The position numbers were made by a program, and so were the translations under genes. From assembly GCF_004011505.1 (NCBI RefSeq), contig NZ_SAUN01000001.1, forward strand, positions 3,720,001-3,784,000: a stretch of DNA of 64,000 bases, written 5' to 3'. Origin of the DNA: Nonomuraea polychroma (GTDB lineage: Bacteria; Actinomycetota; Actinomycetes; Streptosporangiales; Streptosporangiaceae). The notes under the pieces are model-generated. The model saw nothing but the letters and a program-made list of their open reading frames with translations, ran no database searches and was not told the DNA's origin. Positions 16,901 through 26,214 of the stretch are shown here, in pieces. Numbering within the stretch: position 1 is the stretch's first letter; each line of letters opens with the position of its first letter.

Positions 16901-19237
16901 GCCGGAGACGACGAAAGCCGCCGCCTGACCGTCTTCGCCGCCGACGCGGCCTCCCCCGGCGGTGAGAGCGCGGGGTGGACCGAGATCGCCACGGCGCTGC
17001 TGCGCCCGTGCCCCTCCCCCACGATCGCCGTACCCGACCTCGCCTCCTGTCCGGAACGGGTGGACGTGGCCGCGCACTATGCCGCCTCCCGGCGTCGCGG
17101 CATCGAGCAGTTCGGGTCTTTCCAAGGCGTGGCGGCGCTCCACCGGTCGGACGCGGCCGTTGTCGCCGAGCTCGCCGTACACGACAGCATCAGCCCCGGG
17201 CTCGGGCGCTACCTGCTCCACCCGGCGCTGCTGGACTCGGCTCTCCAGCCGCTCATGACCCTGCTCGACACCACCGGCGTCGCCGAGGACACGTACCTGC
17301 CGGTGCGGACCGGCAGCTGCCGCCTGTACGGGCGGCCGGAAGCCGGAAAGCAGCTGCGGTCCTCTGCGGTACGCACCTCACCACCTCAGGAGAAGGACCT
17401 GGTCGAAGGCGATGTCGTCATCACCGACGACAGCGGCCGGCTGATCGCCGCGATCACCGGCTTCCAGCTCCGTCGCCTGGCGTCCGACCTGCCGGAGATC
17501 GTCGAGCAGCGAGCGCGGAAACTGCTGTACGGCATCGAGTGGACGGCCCTGGAGCCGCTCCCCGACTCCGCACCCGAGGCGGCGCGCTGGCTGGTCGTGG
17601 CCGACTCGCCGCTGGGTGCCGAGGTATGCGCCCACCTCGGCGGCGAGGTCCTGCTGGTCCAGCCAGGTGACACCTACGGAAGAGTCAGCCCCGACCGGTG
17701 CATCCTGGATCCGTCCTGCGAAGACGACTGGAAGAGGCTCATCAAGGACGAGTCCGCGAACGGGACCTGGCCTCCCAAGGCAGTGGTGCACGTGTCCAGA
17801 GCGGGAACGCGGACGCTCGAGGGCTGCTTCGATGTGCTGGCTCTGGTGAAGGCCCTGGCCGACAGCGACCAGAGCGCTCCTCGTCTCTGGCTGGTCACCA
17901 CCGCAGCCCAGGCTCCGCTCGGAACCGGTGATGTCGACCCCGAGCAGACGGCCCTCTGGGGGCTCGGCCGGGTGATCCCTTACGAGCATCCCGAGCTGCG
18001 GTGCTCCCTGATCGACCTCCCGGCCGTCCCCGATGCCGCCACGCTCGGCGCACTGTGCGCCGAGATCACGGCAGACGGGACCGAGACCGAGATCGCGCTG
18101 CGCGACGGCCGCAGATACGCCGCCCGGCTGCGAGGTCGGCAGCTTCCCTCCGAGCGGCCGATCCCCGTCCACCCCGACGCCTCCTACCTGGTCGCCGGCG
18201 GCTTCGGCGGTGTGGGGCTGCTCACCGCGGAATGGCTCGTCCAGCACGGCGCCCGCCATCTCGTTCTCGTCGGGCGGAGCGGCCCGGCACCCGAGGCCGC
18301 GGACCGGATCGCGGCGCTGACGGCCGGCGGCGTGGAGATCCACATCGCCAAGGCGGACATCACCTCCCGGGACCAGCTGACCGATCTCCTGGACGAGATC
18401 GCCCGGTGTATGCCGCCGCTTCGCGGTGTCGTCAACTCCGCCGTCGTCCTCGACGACGGGACGCTGGCCCAGCTCGATCGTGCCCGTTTCGGCGCCCCGA
18501 TGCCCCCGAAGGTCGACGGGTCGTGGAATCTGCACGAGCTCACCCGGCACCTGCCGCTCGACTTCTTCCTCCTCTACTCCTCGGCGGCCTCCCTCATCGG
18601 CTCACCCGGGCAGGGCAACTACTCCGCCGCCAACGCCTACCAGGACGGGCTGGCCTGGCACCGGCGGGCGTGCGGGCTGCCCGCCCTCAGCCTCAACTGG
18701 GGGCAGTGGGCAGGCACCGGACAGGTGGCCAAGGCGAGCAAGGACCTCCGCCTGGACGAGCGCGGGTTCGCCGGGTTCGCTCCTTCCGACGCCCTGACGA
18801 CGCTCGGGCGCCTGCTGGCCGACCCGCCTGTCCAGGCCGGGGTCATGTCGTTCGAGCCCGGTACGTGGACGCACTTCTTCCCCGCCCTGCGAGCGTCCTC
18901 TCTCTTCCAGGGGCTGCTCGAGGAGGGCTCCGTGCAGCAGCCGGCCGAGCCGGAGCTGACGCGGAGCCTGCTGGCCGAGCAGGATCCCGAGACGGCCGAG
19001 CGACTGCTCGCCGCATACCTGTGCACGCAGGTCGCGGCCATCGTCCAACTCCCCCGGGAGAAGGTCGACGCGTCGCAACGCCTGCACCGTCTGGGTGTCG
19101 ACTCCCTCATGGCCGTCCAGTTGCGGAACCGGATCGCGGTCGACCTCGAGATCAACCTGCCGGTCGCGGTCTTCCTGCAACGCCGCACGATCGGCGACCT
19201 CGCAGCCCTGGCGCTCCAGCAGACGGATATTCGCTGA
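13943..19237 (+). CDS. Type I polyketide synthase, single module KS-AT-DH-KR-ACP
   Basis: A 1,764-residue synthase. KS: Cys182 in DAACSSS, His317 in EAHGTGT, His357 in KTNLGHTEG. AT: Ser628 in GHSMGE, with IASH at 728-731 instead of the usual YASH or HAFH specificity motif. DH: His929 and Asp1098 (LLDSALQ) are present, but the HxxxGxxxxP motif has Gln933 in place of glycine. KR: NADPH motif GGFGGVG from 1419, LDD around 1504 (B-type) and Tyr1560 in GNYSAAN. ACP: Ser1721 in GVDSLM. There is no ER, thioesterase or docking domain. The architecture and size match bacterial iterative synthases such as 6-methylsalicylate or naphthoate types, but also stand-alone reducing modules. No other biosynthetic genes adjoin it. 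The start is chosen at the ATG after AGGGGG; an in-frame GTG at 13796 would add 49 residues. Confidence 0.92.
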   Translation: MTLIRETPSRQEPIAVVGMACRLPGADSPEGLWDLLCRGANVISEIPSDRFPVDELYHPVPGTPGKLSSRYGGFVPGIDEFDAGFFGISPREAARMDPQQRMAMEVAWEAFEDAGLTLEQMPGMTGAVFMGVITSDYWDLQSGAVEELDVHTVGGSTRGGNAGRISYALNLTGLSVALDAACSSSLVAIDLAVQSLRAGSCDIAFAGGVNAILTPDHAVGFSQGSMMALDGQCKAFDARADGYVRSEGAGVVVLKTLTRALADGDRIHAVIRGVAASNDGHGESFMAPQIPGQRAGLETAYRNAGVDPASVAYVEAHGTGTSVGDPVEIAALEAVLGQGRPAGRPLLVGSVKTNLGHTEGAAGVTGLIKTVLCLKHGWLPASLNFETPNPAIDWDGIAVRVCDRGQAWPEQDGPRRAGVSSFGIAGTNVHVVLEEAPPTQAAEGNADRAVLLPLSARSPKALTALAGRYRDLLVPPGAALERVGAAAGVRRSHHDLRLAVVADTPEDAADKLAAFAAGGHADGVHTGETDETGHRTAWVFPGQGAQWIGMGRDLLDTEPVFAAAIADCDRAMWPYADWSLIAELTADRQTSRLDEIDVVQPAIFAVQVALARLWRSWGFEPDAVIGHSMGEVAAAHVAGVLDLDDAARIICGRSRLIRTTSGRGAMAAVELSAERAEELVAGYGGRVSVAVSNAPTSTVLAGDPETIDAILRDLEAQGVFGRRVQVDIASHSPQMDPLRDPLLELMAPLRPRTGTVPLFSTVTARFLSGPEMDAAYWVDNLREPVLFADAVQQLAEDGFDTFVEFSPNPLLARAVQQNLRHLGKEGVAVTVLARDLPGRTGLLEAVAGLYVTGRHVDFGRIQPYGPHDVTLPSYPWQHERYWKTPGAATAKRGGSGHPIMGEALRLAPGDQLVWDFDLGLDRLPYLADHRVHQMPVLPGAAYHELALASGLAAYGEQPFQVEDLRLERALFLTAETAQRVQVRLDAAGDDESRRLTVFAADAASPGGESAGWTEIATALLRPCPSPTIAVPDLASCPERVDVAAHYAASRRRGIEQFGSFQGVAALHRSDAAVVAELAVHDSISPGLGRYLLHPALLDSALQPLMTLLDTTGVAEDTYLPVRTGSCRLYGRPEAGKQLRSSAVRTSPPQEKDLVEGDVVITDDSGRLIAAITGFQLRRLASDLPEIVEQRARKLLYGIEWTALEPLPDSAPEAARWLVVADSPLGAEVCAHLGGEVLLVQPGDTYGRVSPDRCILDPSCEDDWKRLIKDESANGTWPPKAVVHVSRAGTRTLEGCFDVLALVKALADSDQSAPRLWLVTTAAQAPLGTGDVDPEQTALWGLGRVIPYEHPELRCSLIDLPAVPDAATLGALCAEITADGTETEIALRDGRRYAARLRGRQLPSERPIPVHPDASYLVAGGFGGVGLLTAEWLVQHGARHLVLVGRSGPAPEAADRIAALTAGGVEIHIAKADITSRDQLTDLLDEIARCMPPLRGVVNSAVVLDDGTLAQLDRARFGAPMPPKVDGSWNLHELTRHLPLDFFLLYSSAASLIGSPGQGNYSAANAYQDGLAWHRRACGLPALSLNWGQWAGTGQVAKASKDLRLDERGFAGFAPSDALTTLGRLLADPPVQAGVMSFEPGTWTHFFPALRASSLFQGLLEEGSVQQPAEPELTRSLLAEQDPETAERLLAAYLCTQVAAIVQLPREKVDASQRLHRLGVDSLMAVQLRNRIAVDLEINLPVAVFLQRRTIGDLAALALQQTDIR

Positions 19238-19243
19238 GCGCAG

Positions 19244-19318
19244 ATACGGCCGGCGTCTCGGGAGAAACCGGATCGATGGCTTCCCGTCGATCCGGCTGAC
19301 CCAAGGCGCCGGCCGTAT
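19244..19318. terminator. Nested inverted repeat between convergent genes
   Basis: Perfect 12-bp arms ATACGGCCGGCG (19244-19255) and CGCCGGCCGTAT (19307-19318) enclose a second hairpin with 9-bp arms CCGGATCGA (19268-19276) and TCGATCCGG (19288-19296). It starts 7 bp after the PKS stop and ends 28 bp before the glpK2 stop on the other strand. A bidirectional terminator is likely, although there is no T-run. Confidence 0.65.
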
Positions 19319-19345
19319 GTGGGCTGCCAAGGTCGAGCCATGTCC

Positions 19346-20854
19346 TCAGCCGCGCGGTTTCATCCAGCCGAACGTCCGCTCCACCGCCCGGCGCCAATTG
19401 TCGTACTCCACCGCGCGGCGCTCGGGCTCCATGGCGGGCAGCCACTGGGCGGCTCGGTGCCAGTTGCGGCGGAGGCCCTCCAGGTCCGGCCAGTAGCCGA
19501 CGGCGAGCCCGGCGGCGTACGCGGCTCCCAGCGACACGGTCTCGGCCACCATGGGGCGGACGACCGGAACATCCAGGACGTCAGCGATGCACTGCATGAG
19601 GAGGTTGTCGGCGGTCATGCCCCCGTCGACCTTGAGGGTCCGCATGTCGAGCCTGGAGTCGGCGTTCATCGCGTCGACGACCTCGCGAGTCTGCCAGGCG
19701 GTGGCCTCCAGCACTGCACGGGCGAGATGTCCCTTCGTGATGTAGGAGGTCAGGCCGACGATCATGCCACGGGCCTCGCTCCGCCAGTGCGGGGCGAACA
19801 GCCCGGCGAACGCGGGCACGATGTAGCACCCGCCGTTGTCGTCCACCGTCTTGGCGAGCGTCTCGATCTCCGGGGCGCTGTTGATCAGGCCGAGGCCGTC
19901 GCGGAACCACTGCACCAGCGCACCGGTGACGGCGATCGGCCCTTCCAGGGCGTACACGGCGGGCTCGGCGCTGACCTGGTAGCCGACGGTCGTGAGCAGC
20001 CCGTGGGAGGAGCGGATCGGCTTGTTTCCTGTGTTGAGCAGCAGGAAGCTGCCGGTGCCGTAGGTGCACTTCGCCTCGCCCGGTGCGAAGCAGGTCTGGC
20101 CGAACAGCGCCGCCTGCTGGTCGCCGAGCGCGGCGCCGATGCGCACGCCTGGGAAGATGCGGCTGGCCACGCCGTACGTCTCGGCCGACGGCCGGATCTG
20201 CGGCAGCATCGCGCGCGGGACGCCGAAGAAGTCGAGCAGTTGATCGTCCCACTCCAGGGTGGTCAGATCCATCAGCAGCGTACGGCTGGCGTTGGTGACG
20301 TCGGTGAGGTGCCGGCCACCGTCGGGCCCTCCGGTGAGGTTCCAGATGAGCCAGCTCTCCATCGTCCCGAACAGCACCTCCCCTCGCTCGGCGCGCTCAC
20401 GGAGCCCGGGCGTGTCGTCGAGCAGCCAGCGGATGCGCGGAGCGGAGAAGTAGGTGGCGAGCGGCAGGCCGCAACGTTCCTGCACCATCGACGACTCGGG
20501 ACGGGCGGCCAGCTCGTCGACCAGGGCGTTCGTCCGTGTGTCCTGCCACACGATGGCCCGCCGGAGAGGCACACCGGTTCGCCGGTCCCACAGGAGGGTG
20601 GTCTCCCGTTGGTTCGCGATGCCGATCGCCGTGATCTGCTCCAGGCCGATCCCGGCCTGTTGGAGCGCCTCTGGGGCGATGCGCTCCAGGTTTCGCCAGA
20701 TCTCGACGGCGTCGTGCTCGACCCAGCCGGGGCGAGGGAAATGCTGTCGGTGCTCGCGCTGCGTCACCGACACCAGGCGCCCCTGCCGGTCGAAGATGAT
20801 GCACCGCGTCGACGTCGTACCTTGGTCTATGGACATCACATAGCGCGTGGCCAT
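19346..20854 (-). CDS. glpK: Glycerol kinase (second copy)
   Basis: A 502-residue FGGY-family kinase that phosphorylates glycerol to sn-glycerol-3-phosphate. Family marks: [62 protein letters not shown] and [22 protein letters not shown] ribosome site precedes the ATG. It lies 32 bp behind gylR on the same strand, forming a gylR-glpK2 unit divergent from glpF-glpK-glpD. The two kinases in this window are clearly diverged from each other, so this is an old duplication or a separately acquired gene. Confidence 0.94.
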   Translation of the reverse strand: MATRYVMSIDQGTTSTRCIIFDRQGRLVSVTQREHRQHFPRPGWVEHDAVEIWRNLERIAPEALQQAGIGLEQITAIGIANQRETTLLWDRRTGVPLRRAIVWQDTRTNALVDELAARPESSMVQERCGLPLATYFSAPRIRWLLDDTPGLRERAERGEVLFGTMESWLIWNLTGGPDGGRHLTDVTNASRTLLMDLTTLEWDDQLLDFFGVPRAMLPQIRPSAETYGVASRIFPGVRIGAALGDQQAALFGQTCFAPGEAKCTYGTGSFLLLNTGNKPIRSSHGLLTTVGYQVSAEPAVYALEGPIAVTGALVQWFRDGLGLINSAPEIETLAKTVDDNGGCYIVPAFAGLFAPHWRSEARGMIVGLTSYITKGHLARAVLEATAWQTREVVDAMNADSRLDMRTLKVDGGMTADNLLMQCIADVLDVPVVRPMVAETVSLGAAYAAGLAVGYWPDLEGLRRNWHRAAQWLPAMEPERRAVEYDNWRRAVERTFGWMKPRG

Positions 20855-20886
20855 GTCGTTTACCTCGGAATATGTGGAAGTAGCTG

Positions 20887-21654
20887 CTACCAGCGCGAGG
20901 CACCGAGGTCCCGCGACACCGCACGCGCGGCATCGCGCACGAATGTCACCAGGGCGGTGTTGGGCTGGCCTTTGACGTCGCAGATCCGCTCGACGGCGCC
21001 GGAGATCCCGATGGCGCCGACGACCAGACCGCCGTGACCGCGGATGGGTGCGGCGATGCCGGCCTCGCCCACGGTCATCTCCTCAACCTGGGCGGCCCAG
21101 CCGATCTCCCGAATCCTCGCGAGGCTGCTCGCCAGCTCTCTCGGAACGACGATCGTCCGGCGGGTGAACGCCTCCAGATGACCGTTGCCGAGAGCGGCGC
21201 TCGCGCCGGCGTCGAAAGCCAGCAGCACCTTGCCCAGCGCGGTGGCGTGCATCGGCAGCAGCGAGCCGACGTCCAGCGTCTGCAACGTGTCATCGGGACG
21301 GAAGACGTGGTGCACCACGAGGACCTGGCCGTCGAGGACAGTGCCGATCTTGACGGATTCGCAGCTGCGCGCCGCCAGCGCGTCCGCCCAGTTGATCGCT
21401 CGTGAGCGGAGCTCGTTGACGTCCAGGTAGCTCGTGCCCAGGTGAAGCAGGGCCGCCCCGAGTTGATACTTGCCCGTCGCACCGTCCTGCTCCACGAAAC
21501 CGACCAGTTGCAGGGTGCGCAGCAGGCCATGGGCCGTGCCGCGAGGGAGACCGAGTGAGGAGGCGATCTCTCCCACGCCGAGCCGGCCGGAGCTGCGGGC
21601 GAGGAGGCGAAGGATCGCCGCTCCCCGCTGGATGGACTGCACTGGACCTGGCAC
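20887..21654 (-). CDS. gylR: IclR-family glycerol operon regulator (GylR-like)
   Basis: A 255-residue IclR regulator: winged helix in the first 70 residues ([37 protein letters not shown]) and a ligand-binding domain ending in [14 protein letters not shown]. It resembles Streptomyces GylR, including [10 protein letters not shown] and the [14 protein letters not shown] segment. GylR represses the glycerol operon and is relieved by glycerol or its phosphate. I place the start at GTG 21654, aligned with the GylR N-terminus; a GTG at 21699 is in frame but falls inside a putative operator. Autoregulation is therefore likely. Confidence 0.9.
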   Translation of the reverse strand: MPGPVQSIQRGAAILRLLARSSGRLGVGEIASSLGLPRGTAHGLLRTLQLVGFVEQDGATGKYQLGAALLHLGTSYLDVNELRSRAINWADALAARSCESVKIGTVLDGQVLVVHHVFRPDDTLQTLDVGSLLPMHATALGKVLLAFDAGASAALGNGHLEAFTRRTIVVPRELASSLARIREIGWAAQVEEMTVGEAGIAAPIRGHGGLVVGAIGISGAVERICDVKGQPNTALVTFVRDAARAVSRDLGASRW

Positions 21655-21680
21655 GCGATCCAGAGTAGTCCAGCGGCTGC

Positions 21681-21698
21681 TGTTCGACAATGTCGGCA
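21681..21698. promoter_or_regulatory. Putative GylR operator 1
   Basis: TGTTCGACAATGTCGGCA, whose core CGACAATGTCG is a near-perfect 11-bp palindrome. It matches a second site 117 bp away at 17 of 18 positions. It lies just upstream of the preferred gylR start, a suitable place for autorepression. Confidence 0.7.
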
Positions 21699-21797
21699 CG
21701 GCAAAAGAAAAGATCTACTCATACCACCTCATACCGCCACAAATGTGCTCTGCGTCATAGCCTCTAGACCATAACCGGGCATGGCATAGCTGGCTAG

Positions 21798-21815
21798 TGT
21801 TCGACATTGTCGGCA
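21798..21815. promoter_or_regulatory. Putative GylR operator 2
   Basis: TGTTCGACATTGTCGGCA, identical to operator 1 except at the central base, where the two cores are reverse complements. It sits 143 bp before glpF on the side of the glpF-glpK-glpD operon. Two such sites in a divergent region of about 300 bp suggest co-ordinated control, perhaps with looping. Confidence 0.7.
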
Positions 21816-21957
21816 TCATGCCGTTGACCCTGTGGATTTCCTCACTTAACGTCCCTTCAACTGTGAGGCAGGTCGCCTCACCGGACGTCCTGCCTGCGGC
21901 AGCGCCCGTTCCCCGTCCGGGGACCGGCGAAATGGCGAGGCAGTGTGAGGAGGAGAC

Positions 21958-22785
21958 ATGGCGGAACGACTGAAGGCCCGAGGGCTGCTCGGCGAGCTGG
22001 CTGCCGAGTTCGCGGGCACCCTGATCCTGATCCTCTTCGGGGTCGGAGTGGTGGCCCAGGTCGCCGCGGCCGGCATCGGGGATCACGACAGCATCGCGTG
22101 GGCTTGGGGTCTCGGCGTGACCCTGGGCATCTACGTCGCGGCTCGGGTCAGCGGGGCCCACCTCAATCCGGCCGTCACCGTCGCGCTCGCGGCGTTCAAG
22201 GGCTTCTCCTGGCGCAAGGTCATGCCTTACGCCCTGGCGCAGACCGCGGGAGCCTTCCTGGCCGCCCTGATCGTCCGCTTCAACTACGCCGAGGTGCTGG
22301 CCAAGGTCGACCCGGGCTTCACCATCAAGACCCAGGGGGTCTTCTCCACGCTGCCGGGCAACGGCGTCCTCCCGATCGACACTTGGGGCGCCTTCCGCGA
22401 CCAGGTCATCGGCACCGCGATCCTGCTGTTCCTCGTCATCGCCATCACCGACATGCGCAACTCGGCGCCCGCGGCGAACATGGCCCCTGTCGTCGTCGGG
22501 CTGCTCGTCGTGGCGATCGGCATGGCTTGGGGCACCAACGCCGGCTACGCCATCAACCCGGCCCGCGACTTCGGTCCCCGCCTGGCGTCGTTCCTCACCG
22601 GTTATGAAACGGCCTGGCAGGACCAGTACGGCCAGCTCTACTTCTGGGTGCCGATCGTGGCCCCCGTCATCGGCGGCCTGATCGGCGCTGCCCTGTACCA
22701 GGCTCTCGTGGGGCGGTTCCTGCCGCTCGAAGAGCAGCCCGAGCCCGGCCGAGTCCCGGCGAAGCCTTCGTACGAAACCGTCTGA
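21958..22785 (+). CDS. glpF: Aquaglyceroporin (glycerol uptake facilitator)
   Basis: A 275-residue major-intrinsic-protein channel with six predicted membrane helices and both half-helix motifs, [11 protein letters not shown] (residues about 66-76) and [12 protein letters not shown], the latter with the aspartate after NPAR that is typical of glycerol-permeable members. It allows passive glycerol entry. It is the first gene of an operon continuing with glpK (34 bp to its start) and glpD. An AGGAGG-like site precedes the ATG. The C-terminal tail of about 20 residues is hydrophilic. Confidence 0.94.
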   Translation: MAERLKARGLLGELAAEFAGTLILILFGVGVVAQVAAAGIGDHDSIAWAWGLGVTLGIYVAARVSGAHLNPAVTVALAAFKGFSWRKVMPYALAQTAGAFLAALIVRFNYAEVLAKVDPGFTIKTQGVFSTLPGNGVLPIDTWGAFRDQVIGTAILLFLVIAITDMRNSAPAANMAPVVVGLLVVAIGMAWGTNAGYAINPARDFGPRLASFLTGYETAWQDQYGQLYFWVPIVAPVIGGLIGAALYQALVGRFLPLEEQPEPGRVPAKPSYETV

Positions 22786-22819
22786 CCACCCCCACCTGCC
22801 TATGAGGAGGCACGATTCC

Positions 22820-24337
<1,518 letters not shown>

Positions 24338-24347
24338 GCCGCCTGGG

Positions 24348-24402
24348 CCGCGGCTTCCGCACGGCCATGCGGAAACCGCGGCTCCGGGTCCGCCTGATTT
24401 TT
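24348..24402 (+). terminator. Hairpin between glpK and glpD
   Basis: Arms 24348-24361 and 24368-24381 pair over 14 bp with one mismatch around a 6-base loop. A short T-run lies at 24397-24402, immediately before the glpD ribosome site. It may be a partial terminator or processing site that lowers glpD expression relative to glpFK. Confidence 0.65.
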
Positions 24403-24422
24403 CCGAGATGAGGAGTCTGACC

Positions 24423-26144
24423 GTGACATCTGTACCACTGGGACCGGCATACCGCGCGGGAACGCTGCGCCGGATAGGCGAGAACGAGTTCGACGTGCTC
24501 GTCGTCGGCGGCGGAGTCGTCGGCACAGGCGTGGCGCTCGACGCGGTGTCCCGTGGCCTCTCGGTCGCGCTGGTGGAGGCCCAGGACTGGGCGGCAGGCA
24601 CGTCGAGCCGGTCAAGCAAGCTCGTGCACGGCGGCCTGAGATACCTCGAACAGCTCGACTTCCGGCTGGTCAGGGAGGCCCTCAAGGAGCGTGGCCTGCT
24701 GCTGACCAGGCTCGCGCCCCACCTGGTGCGCCCGGTGCCCTTCCTGTTCCCGCTCCGCCGCCGGCTCTGGGAACGGCTCTATGTCGGCGCGGGGATCGCC
24801 CTCTACGACATGCTCGACGGCGCGCGGACCCTTCCCCGCCATCGCCACATGAGCCGGCGAGGCGCGCTGGCGGCCGCACCTGGCCTCAGTCCAGAGGCGC
24901 TCGTCGGCGCGGTCCAGTACCACGACGCGCAGGTCGACGACGCGCGGTTCGCGATGACGCTCGCGCGCACCGCCGCGCAGTACGGCGCCGCCATCGCGAC
25001 CAGGGCACGCGTGACGGGGCTGGTCCGCGACGGGGCACGGGTCACCGGAGCGCACGTGCTTGACCTGGAGAGCGACCGCGAGATCGTCGTGCGCGCCCGC
25101 CAGGTGATCAACGCCACCGGGGTCTGGACCGACGAGACCGCCCAGCTCATGGGCAACCAGGGCGGCCTGCGCGTCCGGGCGTCCAAGGGCGTCCACATCA
25201 CCGTTCCGCGTGACCGGATCAGGCTCGACACCGGCCTGATCCTCCGTACGGAGAAGAGCGTGCTCTTCACCATCCCCTGGGGCCGGCACTGGATCATCGG
25301 CACCACCGACACGGACTGGAGCCTCGGCATGGGCCACCCGGTGGCCAGCCAGGCCGACATCGACTACCTACTCGACCGCGTGAACCAGGTGCTGAGCACG
25401 CCGCTCACCTACGACGACATAGAGGGCGTATACACCGGTCTTCGGCCCCTCCTGGCCGGAGACGCCTCGGACACCGCCAAGCTGTCCAGGGAGCACACCG
25501 TCGCGCGGCCCGCCCCCGGGCTCGTGGTCATCGCCGGCGGCAAGTACACCACGTACCGGGTCATGGCCAGGGACGCCGTCGACGTGGCCGTACAGGAGCT
25601 GGACGCGGCCGTGCCCCCGTCCGTCACCGACCGGCTGCCGCTCCTGGGAGCAGAGGGGTTCGAGGCGCTGCGGAACGGCCGCGCACTTCTGGCGGCGCGC
25701 GCCGGCATCGACGTCGCCCGCGTCGAGCGCCTGCTCGGGCGCTACGGCTCGGCCATCGTGGATCTCCTCCACATGATCGAGGCGAATCCCGCCCTTGGCG
25801 AGCCCCTCGCCGGGGCGGCGGATTACCTCAGGGCGGAGGCGGTGTACGCGGCCTCGCACGAGGGGGCGTTGCACCTGGAGGACGTGCTGGCCCGCCGTAC
25901 CCGCATCTCGATCGAGGAACGCGACCGCGGCCTCGCCGCCGCATCCGAGGTGGCCGCACTCATCGCCCCGGTGCTGGGCTGGGACGACGAGGACGTGCGG
26001 CGCGAGACGGAGGCCTACCGGACCATGGTGCATGCCGAGCTGGCCGCGGAGCTGCAGCCCGACGACCTGTCCGCGGACGCAGCGCGCGCGGACATCTGCG
26101 AGCCGTCCGCCCCGCGGACCGGCGACCGCGCGCTCAACGTCTGA
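24423..26144 (+). CDS. glpD: Glycerol-3-phosphate dehydrogenase, FAD-dependent
   Basis: A 573-residue flavoprotein that oxidises glycerol-3-phosphate to dihydroxyacetone phosphate and passes electrons to the quinone pool. The FAD-binding fold is at the N-terminus (DVLVVGGGVVGTGVALDAVSRG), followed by the GlpD signatures GTSSRSSKLVHGGLRYLEQLDF and IIGTTDTDW, and GGKYTTYR in the C-terminal third. A DAO C-terminal domain fills the rest. GTG 24423 with GAGGAG 7 bases upstream is preferred over ATG 24408. It completes the glycerol operon. Confidence 0.94.
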   Translation: MTSVPLGPAYRAGTLRRIGENEFDVLVVGGGVVGTGVALDAVSRGLSVALVEAQDWAAGTSSRSSKLVHGGLRYLEQLDFRLVREALKERGLLLTRLAPHLVRPVPFLFPLRRRLWERLYVGAGIALYDMLDGARTLPRHRHMSRRGALAAAPGLSPEALVGAVQYHDAQVDDARFAMTLARTAAQYGAAIATRARVTGLVRDGARVTGAHVLDLESDREIVVRARQVINATGVWTDETAQLMGNQGGLRVRASKGVHITVPRDRIRLDTGLILRTEKSVLFTIPWGRHWIIGTTDTDWSLGMGHPVASQADIDYLLDRVNQVLSTPLTYDDIEGVYTGLRPLLAGDASDTAKLSREHTVARPAPGLVVIAGGKYTTYRVMARDAVDVAVQELDAAVPPSVTDRLPLLGAEGFEALRNGRALLAARAGIDVARVERLLGRYGSAIVDLLHMIEANPALGEPLAGAADYLRAEAVYAASHEGALHLEDVLARRTRISIEERDRGLAAASEVAALIAPVLGWDDEDVRRETEAYRTMVHAELAAELQPDDLSADAARADICEPSAPRTGDRALNV

Positions 26145-26165
26145 CCGGACCCAACCGCTGGGGGG

Positions 26166-26189
26166 CGGGCCGAGGAGATCTTCGGCCCG
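26166..26189. terminator. Hairpin between glpD and the GH92 gene
   Basis: CGGGCCGA (26166-26173) pairs with TCGGCCCG (26182-26189) around an 8-base loop, between two convergent genes. It is probably a bidirectional terminator. No T-run is present. Confidence 0.55.
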
Positions 26190-26214
26190 GCCCCGGTGGT
26201 GAAGGCCGCTGTCG

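Noticed and set aside
13835..17221. Minus-strand open frame of 1,128 codons under the PKS
   Set aside because: It lies entirely opposite the PKS coding sequence, is rich in R, G, H and P with no domain, and is the usual antisense shadow of a high-GC gene.
10710..19237. Chorismate mutase and PKS as parts of one biosynthetic cluster
   Set aside because: They are separated by recQ on the opposite strand and the AraC-VOC pair, and no linking or tailoring genes are present.
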